Assembly: GCF_000513995.1 (NCBI RefSeq)
Contig: NZ_AZVB01000004.1
Span: 35,062 to 99,061 of the forward strand
Direction: 5' to 3'
Length of the DNA: 64,000 bases
From: Pseudoxanthomonas sp. J35
Lineage (GTDB): Bacteria > Pseudomonadota > Gammaproteobacteria > Xanthomonadales > Xanthomonadaceae
Positions 9,907-18,716 of the stretch are shown piece by piece. The notes below the pieces were generated by a model. It saw only the letters and a program-made list of their open reading frames with translations. It had not been told where the DNA came from and did no database searches. The position numbers were made by a program, and so were the translations under genes. The first letter of the stretch is position 1, and each line of letters starts with the position of its first letter.

Positions 9907-11121
9907 ATGAAGTTCCGTCCCGCCACTGGCGTCTTCGCCGTCGCGCTGGCCTCGACGTTCGCCGTCGGCCTGGCCGTCGCCCAGGCGCCGGCACCGGCCC
10001 CCGCACAAGCCGCCGCACCCGCCGCCGTCGCCATCCCCGCGGCGCCGGCCCCCGCGAAGTCCACCGCCTGGCTGGTCATGGACTACGCCACCGGCCAGGT
10101 GCTGGCCGGCGAGAACGTCGACGCGCGCGTGGAGCCGGCCAGCATCACCAAGGTGATGACCGCCTACGTGATCGCCGCCGAGATGGCCGCCGGCAAGGTC
10201 AAGCCCGACGACCAGGTGCTGATGAGCGAGCGCGCCTGGCGCGAGGGCGGCGCCCGCACCGACGGCAGCTTCAGCGGCTTCCCGGTCAACCAGCGCGCGC
10301 CGCTGGTGGACATGGAGAAGGGCATGGCCGTGCAGTCGGGCAATGACGCCGCCATCGCCCTGGCCGAGCACGTCGCCGGTACCCAGGAGGCCTTCGCCGA
10401 CCTGATGAACAGCTACGCGGCGAAGATCGGCATGAAGAACAGCCACTTCGTCAACGCCCACGGCCTGTCGGCGCCGGAGCACTACAGCACCGCCCGCGAC
10501 CTGGCCCTGCTGGGGCGCGCCTTCGTGCGCGACTACCCGGAGTCCTACGCCTACAACAGCATCAAGGAGTTCACGGTCAACGGCATCACCCAGCCGAACC
10601 GCAACCTGCTGCTGTGGCGCGATCCGAGCGTCGACGGCATCAAGACCGGCCACCATTCCGGCGCCGGCTACTGCCTGATGAGCTCGGCCAAGCGCGGCGA
10701 CCAGCGCCTGATCGCGGTGGTGATGGGCGCCGGCTCGGAGAAGCAGCGCGCCGACGACAGCCTGGCCCTGCTCAACTGGGGCTTCCGCTTCTACGAGACC
10801 CACAAGCTCTACGAGCCGGGCAAGCCGGTGGCGCAGCTGAAGGTGTGGAAGGGCAAGGCCGGCCAGGTCCAGCTGGGCGTGGCCGAGCCGCTGCTGGTGA
10901 GCGTGCCGCGCGGCCGCTACGCCGAGCTGAAGCCGAGCATGGAGGTGCCCAAGTCGCTGGTGGCGCCGATCGCGGCCGGCCAGCAGATCGGCACGGTCAA
11001 GGTCGCCCTCGACGGCCAGGTCCTGGCGCAGGCGCCGCTGGTGGCGGTGTCGGCGGTGGAGGAGGGCGGCTTCTTCAAGCGCCTGTGGGACGCGTTCTGG
11101 ATGTGGTGGGAGTCCGAGTAA
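9907..11121 (+). CDS. dacA: D-alanyl-D-alanine carboxypeptidase (PBP5/6 type)
   Basis: This penicillin-binding protein trims the terminal D-Ala of peptidoglycan pentapeptides in the periplasm. The start at 9907 gives a clear Sec signal peptide ending near AQA. The active-site triad is SITK (Ser79, Lys82), SGN (Ser144) and KTG (Lys246). The C-terminal beta domain ends in an amphipathic anchor rich in Phe and Trp (FFKRLWDAFWMWW) that holds it on the inner membrane. At 404 residues it has normal length. An intrinsic terminator follows. Confidence 0.96.
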   Translation: MKFRPATGVFAVALASTFAVGLAVAQAPAPAPAQAAAPAAVAIPAAPAPAKSTAWLVMDYATGQVLAGENVDARVEPASITKVMTAYVIAAEMAAGKVKPDDQVLMSERAWREGGARTDGSFSGFPVNQRAPLVDMEKGMAVQSGNDAAIALAEHVAGTQEAFADLMNSYAAKIGMKNSHFVNAHGLSAPEHYSTARDLALLGRAFVRDYPESYAYNSIKEFTVNGITQPNRNLLLWRDPSVDGIKTGHHSGAGYCLMSSAKRGDQRLIAVVMGAGSEKQRADDSLALLNWGFRFYETHKLYEPGKPVAQLKVWKGKAGQVQLGVAEPLLVSVPRGRYAELKPSMEVPKSLVAPIAAGQQIGTVKVALDGQVLAQAPLVAVSAVEEGGFFKRLWDAFWMWWESE

Positions 11122-11150
11122 GCGGCTCCGCCCCTCCGTGCAGTACCTCC

Positions 11151-11181
11151 GACAGCCGGCGCAAGCCGGCTGTCGTGTTTT
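11151..11181 (+). terminator. Intrinsic terminator after dacA
   Basis: A perfect 10-bp stem (GACAGCCGGC/GCCGGCTGTC) with loop GCAA is followed by GTGTTTTCC. It ends the wall gene run. Confidence 0.85.
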
Positions 11182-11342
11182 CCGGCCCTGGACACCCCTG
11201 ACCAATGGCCGGGTGTCGAATGGCCGGGTGCCCAGCCCATTCGCGTGATCTATGATTGCCCGGCGAGGGGAAGGGATGGCCTCGATGGATCGGTGGCCGC
11301 GGCGACCCGTCGCTATACCAAACCAGAGTGGGGAAAATCGAC

Positions 11343-12308
11343 ATGCGTAAAGGGAATTCCGGGGCGGTCGCCTCGGCCGTCGGGCTGCTCGCCGTGATGC
11401 TGTGCGTGGCCGGCCCGGCTTCGGCCCAGCGCCAGAGCGCGCAGGAGCAGCGCAAGCAGCAGACCGCGCAGATCCCGGTGTGCGCCAAGCCGCTGGGCAC
11501 CATCTCGGTGATCGAGCCGGATGATGCGGTGAACTGGTGGACCGGCCAGCAGCTGCCGGCGCCGTCCAAGCTGATCAAGGTCTTCGTCAACAAGTCGCGC
11601 TGCTTCACCCTGGTCGACCGCGGCGCCGGCATGGCCGCCGCCCAGGCCGAGCGCGCGCTGGCCTCCGAGGGCGACCTGCGCCGCGGCTCCAACATCGGCA
11701 AGGGCCAGATCAAGGCCGCCGACTACGTGATGATCCCGGACCTGGTCTCGACCAACAGCAACGCCGGCGGCAACGCCATCGGCGGCCTGATCGGCGGCCT
11801 GGTCGGCGGCAACGCCGGCGCCCTCATCGGCGGCCTGAACTTCAAGAAGAAGACCGCCGACGTGGTCCTGACCATCACCGACGTGCGTTCCTCCGAGCAG
11901 GTGGCGATGGCCGAGGGCAGCGCCAAGAAGACCGACATCGGCTGGGGTGCCAGCGGCGGCCTGTTCAGCGGCGGCGGCTTCGGCGCGGCCGGTGCCGGCG
12001 GTTACGCCAACACCGAGATCGGCCAGGTCATCACCCTGGCCTACCTGCAGGCCTACACCGACATCATCGAACAGCTGGGTGGCCTGCCCGACAACGCTTC
12101 GGAGGCCAACGTCACCCAGGCGCTGCGCGTGACCAAGCCGGCGCGCCTGCTGGCCAACTCGAAGGGCTCCGGCAAGGCGGTGCGCGAGCTGGATCCGGGC
12201 ATGCTGCTGTATCCCACCGGCGAGAAGGACGGCCAGATGTGGGAAGTGGAGGACGAGCTGGGCAACAAGGGCTGGGTCAACTCGGCGATGACCGAGCTGG
12301 CGAAGTAG
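11343..12308 (+). CDS. CsgG/HfaB-family envelope protein
   Basis: CsgG/HfaB proteins are periplasmic or outer-membrane assembly factors; CsgG itself is the curli pore. The 321-residue product starts with a Sec signal peptide (MRKGNSG...PASA). It has the family core (CFTLVDRGAGMAAAQAERALASEGDLRRGSNIGKGQIKAADYVMIPDLV), a glycine-zipper-like hydrophobic stretch, and then the TADVVLTITDVRSSEQVAMAEGSAKKTD strand pattern. The last 60 residues look like an SH3-type domain. There is no lipobox Cys, unlike CsgG, and no curli subunit genes are nearby, so a curli function is not supported. Confidence 0.8.
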   Translation: MRKGNSGAVASAVGLLAVMLCVAGPASAQRQSAQEQRKQQTAQIPVCAKPLGTISVIEPDDAVNWWTGQQLPAPSKLIKVFVNKSRCFTLVDRGAGMAAAQAERALASEGDLRRGSNIGKGQIKAADYVMIPDLVSTNSNAGGNAIGGLIGGLVGGNAGALIGGLNFKKKTADVVLTITDVRSSEQVAMAEGSAKKTDIGWGASGGLFSGGGFGAAGAGGYANTEIGQVITLAYLQAYTDIIEQLGGLPDNASEANVTQALRVTKPARLLANSKGSGKAVRELDPGMLLYPTGEKDGQMWEVEDELGNKGWVNSAMTELAK

Positions 12309-12329
12309 GCCCGCGCCAGCGGTATACGA

Positions 12330-12366
12330 CGAACGGGGCGGCGTGGTGCCGCCCCGTTCGCGTTTC
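12330..12366. terminator. Bidirectional terminator between convergent genes
   Basis: A 13-bp perfect stem (CGAACGGGGCGGC and its complement, 12330-12360) with loop GTGGT lies between the csgG-like gene and the converging lpxR-like gene, followed by CGTTTCC on the plus strand. Confidence 0.75.
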
Positions 12367-12381
12367 CGGCGAGGGTGCCGC

Positions 12382-13434
12382 TCAGAGCATGCGGCTGATG
12401 GTGAAGCTGCCGTATACCGGCCGCTCCTTCTGGCCTTCGAATTCGCGCGTGCCGTGGTAGCGCGCCAGGGCGAGCTTCCAGCGTCCACGCGTCACCGCCA
12501 GGCCGTATCCGATCTCGCCGACCAGCGGCTTCCTGTCGACGCTGTGGCTGCGGCGGAAGGTGTTGCCGTCCAGGGTGATGTCGCGCAGCACCCAGCGCGC
12601 GTCGGAGGTGAGGAACATGTGCGCCGACCAGCCCGGATGGCGTCCGCGGGCGGGCGGGGCGGTGTTCTCGCCGGCCGGGCGCAGCGGCGTGCTGCCGAAA
12701 TCGTCGGGCAGGCGCCAGCCGAAACGCACCTCGGCGCCGGCGTTGGCGTGGGTGCTGAGGTTGCCGACCGCCCCGCCCCAGTGGGTGATCGCATCCCAGC
12801 CCCAGCCGTTGGCGTTCGTATCGGCATCGCGCGGCCAGCGGCGCATGCGTTCGTGCACCAGGCGCACCACCGGCTCGTTGCGCAGCTGGTTGTCCCAGCC
12901 GAGGAAGCGCTCGCTGCCGGTGAGCTTGTGCACGGCGTCCTGCACCTGGCGGCCAAGCGCGGCCGGGCCGACCACGCCTAGCTGCAGCTGGGTGGTGGCC
13001 AGCTGCGAGTCGTTGCGCGCGTTGTAGCCGAAGCTGGCCAGCAGTACCGCCGCGTATGGCCGGTCGTCTCCGACCAGGTCGCGGCGGGTGTAGTCGGTGG
13101 GCGTGTAGATCTTCTGCGCGACCGAGAAGACCATGTTCTGCTGGTCGAAGCGGCCCGGCTGCAGGCGTTCGAGGTGGCGGTTGGCCCAGCGCGCGAGCCG
13201 CGGCAGGCAGGGGTCGTCGGTGTAGTCCTTCAGGTTCGGCGACACGAAGGTCAGCTGCGCGCCGTTGGTATAGCCCTGGTCCTGGCCGCCGAACAGGTCG
13301 TTGTCGACGCGGAAATTCACCGCCGGCGGGGTCTGCCGGAGCACGTTGTCCTGGCAGCGGTCGGCCGCGTGCGCGGGGAGGGTGGCGGCCGCCAGGGCCA
13401 GGGCTGCCAGGGGATGGCGGAAAACAGGTGGCAT
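12382..13434 (-). CDS. lpxR: LpxR-like outer-membrane lipid A deacylase (DUF2219)
   Basis: LpxR enzymes remove the 3'-acyloxyacyl chain of lipid A in the outer membrane. With the start at 13434 the product is 350 residues and begins with a signal peptide (MPPVFRHPLAALALAAATLPAHA). The family signature follows directly: NFRVDNDLFGGQDQGYTNGAQLTFVSP, containing the Asn, Asp and Glu-type metal-site region. Beta-barrel strands continue to the end (VYGSFTISRML), with a C-terminal pattern suited to BAM insertion. Several frames are open on the other strand, but only this one matches a family. Confidence 0.85.
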   Translation of the reverse strand: MPPVFRHPLAALALAAATLPAHAADRCQDNVLRQTPPAVNFRVDNDLFGGQDQGYTNGAQLTFVSPNLKDYTDDPCLPRLARWANRHLERLQPGRFDQQNMVFSVAQKIYTPTDYTRRDLVGDDRPYAAVLLASFGYNARNDSQLATTQLQLGVVGPAALGRQVQDAVHKLTGSERFLGWDNQLRNEPVVRLVHERMRRWPRDADTNANGWGWDAITHWGGAVGNLSTHANAGAEVRFGWRLPDDFGSTPLRPAGENTAPPARGRHPGWSAHMFLTSDARWVLRDITLDGNTFRRSHSVDRKPLVGEIGYGLAVTRGRWKLALARYHGTREFEGQKERPVYGSFTISRML

Positions 13435-13563
13435 GTGGTGGGGATTCCGTGGGCGCGCAGCGCGCGGAGCGGGGCAGACCATGGGGGAGTGGGCGGGGTG
13501 CCACCAGCCCGCCGTGCGCACCGCTGCGTTTCATGCGGTGGCCGACCGCCGGTCGCAGCGGGG

Positions 13564-13592
13564 TTGGGTTTGCCGGGAGGCGGCCCGATAAT
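13564..13592 (+). promoter_or_regulatory. Sigma-70 promoter of ybeD-lipB, apparently leaderless
   Basis: TTGGGT at 13564-13569 and GATAAT at 13587-13592 are spaced by exactly 17 bases. The ybeD ATG follows only six bases after the -10 box, so transcription would start at about the A of the start codon. Confidence 0.5.
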
Positions 13593-13598
13593 GCCGCA

Positions 13599-13877
13599 AT
13601 GGAAATCCGTTCTGACAATCCCGAGCACGGCTTCCAGTTCCCGGGCACCTTCGAGCTCAGCGCGATGGGTGCGGCCGACAAGGGGCTGGAGACCGAACTG
13701 CCGAAGCTGCTGGGCGAGGCCGGCGTGGAAGTGCTGGAAGAGAGCATCCAGTGGAAGCACTCTTCCAACGGCAAGTACGTGTCCGTGCGCTTCGGCTTCC
13801 GTGCCGAAAGCCGTGAGCAGTACGACCGCGCCCACCAGGCGTTGCGCGACCACCCCGAAGTGAAGTGGACGCTGTGA
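13599..13877 (+). CDS. ybeD: DUF493 family protein (YbeD)
   Basis: This 92-residue cytosolic protein has the ACT-like fold of the DUF493/YbeD family. Typical features are the N-terminal [19 protein letters not shown] and the C-terminal [33 protein letters not shown]. Its biochemical role is not settled. The gene sits before lipB as in enterobacteria, and its end overlaps the lipB start by about 13 bases in another frame, which suggests coupled translation. Confidence 0.92.
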   Translation: MEIRSDNPEHGFQFPGTFELSAMGAADKGLETELPKLLGEAGVEVLEESIQWKHSSNGKYVSVRFGFRAESREQYDRAHQALRDHPEVKWTL

Positions 13878-14590
13878 ACGCGACGGCCTGCCCTGCGCCG
13901 CGGGATGGCGCGAGCGATCCGGCGCGCGCGCGCGCGCCGTTGCCGGCGACGGTGTTCGACCTGGGACGGCAGCCCTACGAGCCGGTGTGGCGGGCGATGC
14001 AGGCCTTCACCGATGCGCGCGGCGAGGACACGGCCGACCAGCTGTGGCTGGTCGAGCACGAGCCGGTCTTCACCCTGGGCCAGGCGGGCAAGCCGGAACA
14101 CGTGCTGGCGCCGGGCGGGATCCCGGTGCTGCACGTGGATCGCGGGGGGCAGGTGACCTACCACGGGCCGGGGCAGATCGTGCTGTATCCGCTGCTGGAC
14201 CTGCGCCGTATCGGGATCGGGGTGCGCGAATACGTGTGCCGGATCGAGCAGGCGATCATCGACACGCTCGACGAGTGGAATGTCGGTGGCGAACGCAGGG
14301 AAGGCGCGCCGGGCGTCTACGTCGGCGGGGCCAAGGTGGCGGCGCTGGGCATCCGCGTGCGCCGCGGCTGCACCTTCCACGGGCTGGCCTTCAACATCGG
14401 CATGGACCTGGAGCCGTTCCACCGGATCAATCCCTGCGGCTACCAGGGCCTGCAGGTGACGTCGCTGCAGGACCTTGGCGGTCCGTCGTCGATGGACGCG
14501 GTCAAGCCGGTGCTGCTGGAGCAGATCGCGCGGCAGTTCGGCCTCGAACTCCAGGCGCGCGACGGGTTGCCGGCGCAGCTGGCGGGCTGA
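13865..14590 (+). CDS. lipB: Octanoyl-[acyl carrier protein]:protein octanoyltransferase LipB
   Basis: LipB moves octanoate from ACP to lipoyl domains, the first step of lipoate synthesis. The 241-residue protein has the conserved [21 protein letters not shown] block, the active-site [32 protein letters not shown] with the essential Lys, and the Cys in [14 protein letters not shown]. The start is GTG 13865, inside the ybeD coding region; another in-frame GTG at 13874 is possible. The enzyme works with LipA, encoded 0.5 kb downstream, on targets such as AceF and LpdA in this window. Confidence 0.95.
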   Translation: MDAVNATACPAPRDGASDPARARAPLPATVFDLGRQPYEPVWRAMQAFTDARGEDTADQLWLVEHEPVFTLGQAGKPEHVLAPGGIPVLHVDRGGQVTYHGPGQIVLYPLLDLRRIGIGVREYVCRIEQAIIDTLDEWNVGGERREGAPGVYVGGAKVAALGIRVRRGCTFHGLAFNIGMDLEPFHRINPCGYQGLQVTSLQDLGGPSSMDAVKPVLLEQIARQFGLELQARDGLPAQLAG

Positions 14591-14619
14591 CGGTCGCTCG
14601 CTGTTGTTCCCGTGACAGC

Positions 14620-14905
14620 AGCAAGGACAACAGCAACAGCAACAGAAACGGCAAAAGCAACGGCATTGGGTTGAGCGGGCTTCGGACGGAGCCGCGGCAG
14701 CGCGGGGGTACGCCGCATCGCGCGGTTCCGCGTCCGCGCAGGGACTGAAGGTGGGCGCCGGCGCCGTCTGGCGCGTCGCCACGCGCCAGCGCCCTGGACG
14801 CATCGTTCAGCGAGACGCTTTTTCGCGCTACCGCGTCTTCCGGCACGTTTGGGTCGTGGCTTCGTTGCTGATCCCTTCTTCCAGAGGGAGACAGGCCGGG
14901 GGGAG
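14620..14905 (+). repeat. Modular intergenic repeat, copy A
   Basis: This is a non-coding stretch between lipB and lipA. In order it has: a CAACAG microsatellite; ACGGCATTGGG; the GCTTCGGACGGAGCCGCGGC module at 14679; a CGCATCGCGCGGTTCCGCG module near 14715; a perfect 8-bp hairpin TGGCGCGT-CGCC-ACGCGCCA at 14769-14788; and a CTACCGCGTCTTC...GTCGTGGCTTCGTT module at about 14829-14866. The same modules recur near 43.8 and 49.8 kb. The rest of 14591-15093 holds no recognisable gene. Confidence 0.7.
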
Positions 14906-15093
14906 AGGGTCGGTTGCCTGCAGCCGGCCCGGTCGCAGGTGGCGCGCTTGCGCCCGCGAGGCCCGGCCGACACCTTCACGCCCGGCGGGGCGAATCGCCG
15001 TCCCTAGCCGTTCCATCCACCGCCACGCCCCGTTTCACCCCCGTAACCGGCCGTGCCGGGCGCCGGGGGCGCCTGCGGCCTACAATAGGCGCC

Positions 15094-16107
15094 ATGAGTA
15101 CGCCCGCCCCCCGCACGATCCCGCTCCAGGTCCTGTCCGAGAACGCCGCGTCGGCCGCGCCGCTGGAGGCGGGCGCCAAGCAGCTCGGCGGCGACAAGAT
15201 CGGCCGTTCGCCGGTCCAGTTCGCCGATGCGCCGGTGCTGCGCAAGCCGTCGTGGATCCGCGTGCGGATCCCGTCGGGCAACGCCGTGCAGAACCTCAAG
15301 GCCAAGCTGCGCGAGAACCGCCTGGTCACGGTCTGCGAGGAGGCCAGCTGCCCGAACATCCACGAGTGCTTCGGCCACGGCACGGCGACCTTCATGATCC
15401 TCGGCGAGGTCTGCACCCGCCGCTGCTCGTTCTGCGATGTGGCCCACGGCCGCCCGAAGCCGCCGGATCCGAACGAGCCGGCCAGCCTCGGCAACACCGT
15501 GGCCGACATGGGCCTGAAGTACGTGGTGGTCACCAGCGTGGACCGCGACGACCTGCGCGATGGCGGCGCCCAGCACTTCGTCGACTGCATCACCGCGATC
15601 CGCGAGCGCTCGCCGGGCACCCGGATCGAGATCCTGACCCCGGACTTCCGCGGCAAGGGCCGCATGGAGCGGGCGCTGGAGATCCTGGCGCAGAACCCGC
15701 CGGACGTGTTCAACCACAACATCGAGACGGTGCCGGACCTGTACCGCAACGTGCGCCCGGGCGCGGACTACCAGTGGTCGCTGACCCTGCTCAAGGAGTT
15801 CAAGGCCCGGCATCCGTCGATCCCGACCAAGTCCGGGATCATGCTCGGCCTGGGCGAGACCCTGGAACAGGTGCAGGCCACCCTGCGCGACCTGCGCGCG
15901 CACGACGTGGACATGGTCACCATCGGCCAGTACCTGCAGCCGACCGTGCACCACCACCCGGTGCTGCGCTACTGGACGCCGGAGGAATACAAGGCGCTGG
16001 AGGCCTACGGTTACGAGCTGGGCTTCAGCCACGTCGCCTCCGGGCCGATGGTCCGTTCGTCCTACCACGCCGACCGCCAGGCGGCCGGCGCCGGGGTCGC
16101 GGCCTGA
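15094..16107 (+). CDS. lipA: Lipoyl synthase LipA
   Basis: LipA is the radical-SAM enzyme that inserts two sulfurs into protein-bound octanoate. The 337-residue product carries both cluster motifs: the auxiliary set [12 protein letters not shown] and the radical-SAM set [13 protein letters not shown]. It also has the family's [23 protein letters not shown] and the C-terminal [13 protein letters not shown], whose RSSYH Ser ligates the auxiliary cluster. The start is ATG 15094; in-frame upstream codons are Arg/Pro-rich and unrelated. Confidence 0.97.
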   Translation: MSTPAPRTIPLQVLSENAASAAPLEAGAKQLGGDKIGRSPVQFADAPVLRKPSWIRVRIPSGNAVQNLKAKLRENRLVTVCEEASCPNIHECFGHGTATFMILGEVCTRRCSFCDVAHGRPKPPDPNEPASLGNTVADMGLKYVVVTSVDRDDLRDGGAQHFVDCITAIRERSPGTRIEILTPDFRGKGRMERALEILAQNPPDVFNHNIETVPDLYRNVRPGADYQWSLTLLKEFKARHPSIPTKSGIMLGLGETLEQVQATLRDLRAHDVDMVTIGQYLQPTVHHHPVLRYWTPEEYKALEAYGYELGFSHVASGPMVRSSYHADRQAAGAGVAA

Positions 16108-16270
16108 GTCCGGTCCCGGCCCCGGCGGTTCCGTTCACTTTTCCGTACGCCGCGGGAGCTAGCCTGCAGCTGACCGGCGGAAACAGGCCACGGCAACTTC
16201 CGGCACTGTTTCCCGGTCACAGCCCCCAGCAGCCTGTCCCGACCGGCCTGACGCCGGCCACGAGTACTCA

Positions 16271-18451
16271 ATGAACCGCAGATTCGCCGCCCCCCTGCTT
16301 GCCCTGTTGCTCCTGTCCCCGCTCGCGCTGCTGGCGCGCACGGACGGCAAGGACCAGGTCGCGGTCGCGCCCACCGCGGACCAGGCCACCATTTCCAAGA
16401 TGGTCTACGGCGTGCTGTCGGACAGCCGCCTGGCCTATCGCCCGCGCCCGGCCGACGACGCGCTGTCGGAAGACATCTTCCGCCGCTACCTCGAGGCGCT
16501 GGATCCGAACAAGCAGTTCTTCACCGCGGCCGACATCGCCCGCTTCGAGCCGTACCGGCACCAGCTGGGCAACGCGGTGCGCCAGGGCGATCCCTCGGCG
16601 GCCTTCGCCATGTTCGCCGTCTACCGCGAGCGGGTGGACCAGCGCGTGGCGCATGCGCGCAAGCTGCTGAAGCAGGACTTCGACTTCACCGGCAACGAGC
16701 GCTGGGAGTACGACCGCAAGGACAAGCCCTGGGCGCCGGATGCCGCCGCCCTGGACGACGTGTGGCGCAAGTCGGTGATGAACGACTGGTTGAGGCTGAA
16801 GCTCGCCGGCAAGGAGCCGGCCGAGATCCGCAAGACGCTCGACAAGCGCTACGCGCAGGTCTCCCGTTCGGTGGCCGAGCTCAAGAGCGAGGACGTGTTC
16901 ACGCTGTTCCTCAACGCGTACACCGCCTCGGTCGATCCGCATACCGCCTACCTCAACCCGCGCAGTGCCGAGAACTTCAACCAGCAGATGTCGCTGTCGC
17001 TGGAAGGCATCGGTGCGCAGCTGCAGCGCCAGGACGATTTCGTGGTGATCCGCGAGATCATCCCCGGCGGCCCGGCCGCGCTGGACGGCACGCTCAAGCC
17101 CGGCGACCGCATCGTCGGCGTCGGCCAGGGCAAGTCGGGCCCGGTCGAGGACGTGATCGGCTGGCGCATCGACGACGTGGTCGGCAAGATCCGCGGCTCC
17201 AAGGGCACCCAGGTGCGCCTGGAGTACATCCCGGCCGAGAGCGGCATCGACGGCGGGCACCGCAGCGTGGTGCTCACCCGCGCCCGCGTGCAGCTGGCCG
17301 AGCAGGCCGCCAAGAGCAAGACCTACACGATCCCGGCGCAGAACGGCTCGGCGCAGCGCCTGATCGGAGTGATCGAGCTGCCGGCGTTCTACCAGGACTT
17401 CGAAGGCCGCCGCCGCAACGGCACCGACTACACCTCCGCCACCCGCGACGTCGCCCGCATCCTCGGCGAGTTCAAGCAGAAGGGCGTGGACGGCGTGGTC
17501 CTGGACCTGCGCAACAACGGCGGCGGCTCGCTCGACGAGGCGGTGCAGCTGACCGGCCTGTTCATCGACCAGGGCCCGGTGGTGCAGCAGCGCGAATCCG
17601 GCGGCCGCGTGCAGGTCTACAGCGACCGCAACCCGGGCGTGGCCTGGGAAGGCCCGCTGGCGGTGCTGGTCAACCGCGGCTCGGCCTCGGCCTCGGAGAT
17701 CTTCGCCGGCGCCATGCAGGACTACGGCCGCGCCCTGATCATCGGCGAGACCACCTTCGGCAAGGGCACGGTGCAGAACCTGCTCGACCTGGACCGCTGG
17801 CCGGCCGCCGGCGAGGGCCCGCGCTACGGCCAAGTGAAGCTGACCATCGCCCAGTTCTTCCGCGCCGACGGCGGCAGCACCCAGAACAAGGGCGTGGTCC
17901 CGGACATCGCCTATCCGCTGAGCGTGGACGCCAACGAGTTCGGCGAGAGCACCTACGACAACGCGCTGCCGTGGACCCGCATCGCCGCGGTCCCGCACGC
18001 GCGCTACGGCAACTTCGCCCCGCTGCTGCCGCAGCTGCAGCAGCTGCACGCCCAGCGCATCGCCGACGACCTCGAGTTCCGCTGGTGGAGCGAGGACGTG
18101 GCGCACTATCGCGCCGAGGCGGCGAAGAAGTACCTCTCGCTCAACGAGGCCGAGCGCCGCGCCGAGCGCGACCGCCAGGAAGCCCAGCGCAAGGAGCGCC
18201 AGGCGATCCGCAAGGCCAAGGGCCTGGACCTGGACCCGCTGGCCGAGGACTTCGACGACGGCCTGACCGCCGCCGAGCGCGACGTGGTCCGCGACGCCGA
18301 GCGCGAGAAGGCCGCCGAGAAGCGCCCTGACCCGCTGCAGCGCGAAGCCGCCGCGATCCTGGCCGACGCCATCGGCCTGCTCGAGGAGGACCGCCCGCTG
18401 ACCGCCCAGGTCCTGCCGAAGACCGCCTCGGCGATCCGCTGGGCCGAATGA
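16271..18451 (+). CDS. prc: Tail-specific periplasmic protease Prc/Tsp
   Basis: Prc degrades ssrA-tagged and misfolded periplasmic proteins and processes wall enzymes. The 726-residue protein begins with a signal peptide (MNRRFAAPLLALLLLSPLALLA). It has a PDZ domain at about residues 245-330 (GIGAQLQRQDDFVVIREIIPGGPA) and a C-terminal S41 protease domain. By alignment of GSASASEIF...DYGRALIIGETTFGKGT with E. coli Tsp, the catalytic residues are Ser473, Asp484 and Lys498. The last 110 residues are charged and helical (DUF3340-like). A terminator follows. Confidence 0.95.
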   Translation: MNRRFAAPLLALLLLSPLALLARTDGKDQVAVAPTADQATISKMVYGVLSDSRLAYRPRPADDALSEDIFRRYLEALDPNKQFFTAADIARFEPYRHQLGNAVRQGDPSAAFAMFAVYRERVDQRVAHARKLLKQDFDFTGNERWEYDRKDKPWAPDAAALDDVWRKSVMNDWLRLKLAGKEPAEIRKTLDKRYAQVSRSVAELKSEDVFTLFLNAYTASVDPHTAYLNPRSAENFNQQMSLSLEGIGAQLQRQDDFVVIREIIPGGPAALDGTLKPGDRIVGVGQGKSGPVEDVIGWRIDDVVGKIRGSKGTQVRLEYIPAESGIDGGHRSVVLTRARVQLAEQAAKSKTYTIPAQNGSAQRLIGVIELPAFYQDFEGRRRNGTDYTSATRDVARILGEFKQKGVDGVVLDLRNNGGGSLDEAVQLTGLFIDQGPVVQQRESGGRVQVYSDRNPGVAWEGPLAVLVNRGSASASEIFAGAMQDYGRALIIGETTFGKGTVQNLLDLDRWPAAGEGPRYGQVKLTIAQFFRADGGSTQNKGVVPDIAYPLSVDANEFGESTYDNALPWTRIAAVPHARYGNFAPLLPQLQQLHAQRIADDLEFRWWSEDVAHYRAEAAKKYLSLNEAERRAERDRQEAQRKERQAIRKAKGLDLDPLAEDFDDGLTAAERDVVRDAEREKAAEKRPDPLQREAAAILADAIGLLEEDRPLTAQVLPKTASAIRWAE

Positions 18452-18473
18452 CCCCGGCGCCCTGACGCGACCT

Positions 18474-18508
18474 GGAAACGGCGGCCATCGGCCGCCGTTT
18501 CCCTTTGT
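18474..18508 (+). terminator. Intrinsic terminator after prc
   Basis: A 13-bp stem (GGAAACGGCGGCC and its complement) with loop ATC is followed by CTTTGTG. Confidence 0.8.
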
Positions 18509-18544
18509 GCTGCCCCGGGCCCGGCACCGACGGATCCGCCTCCC

Positions 18545-18621
18545 GTGGAGTCGGGCTTGCCCGGCTCCCACACCTGATGTCCCGACCGTCGTGAAAAGCA
18601 GCGGGGCAAGCCCCGCTCTAC
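18545..18621. repeat. Paired GTAG-type REP element
   Basis: A unit headed by GTGG (a variant of GTAG) with a GTCGGGC/CCCGGCT stem faces an inverted unit GCGGGGCAAGCCCCGC ending in CTAC at 18618-18621. It lies between prc and the end of the convergent lrp gene. Confidence 0.65.
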
Positions 18622-18716
18622 AACAGCGGCGCGGCCGATAGTCCCTCCCGCCGTGTGAGGGGGGCAGCGAACGAAGCCACGACCGGAACGAATCCGAAGA
18701 CGCGGCATGACCGCCG

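Noticed and set aside
15081-15086. TACAAT directly before lipA as a promoter
   Set aside because: There is no -35-like sequence at 16-18 bases upstream and it lies only seven bases from the ATG. It was not called as a promoter.
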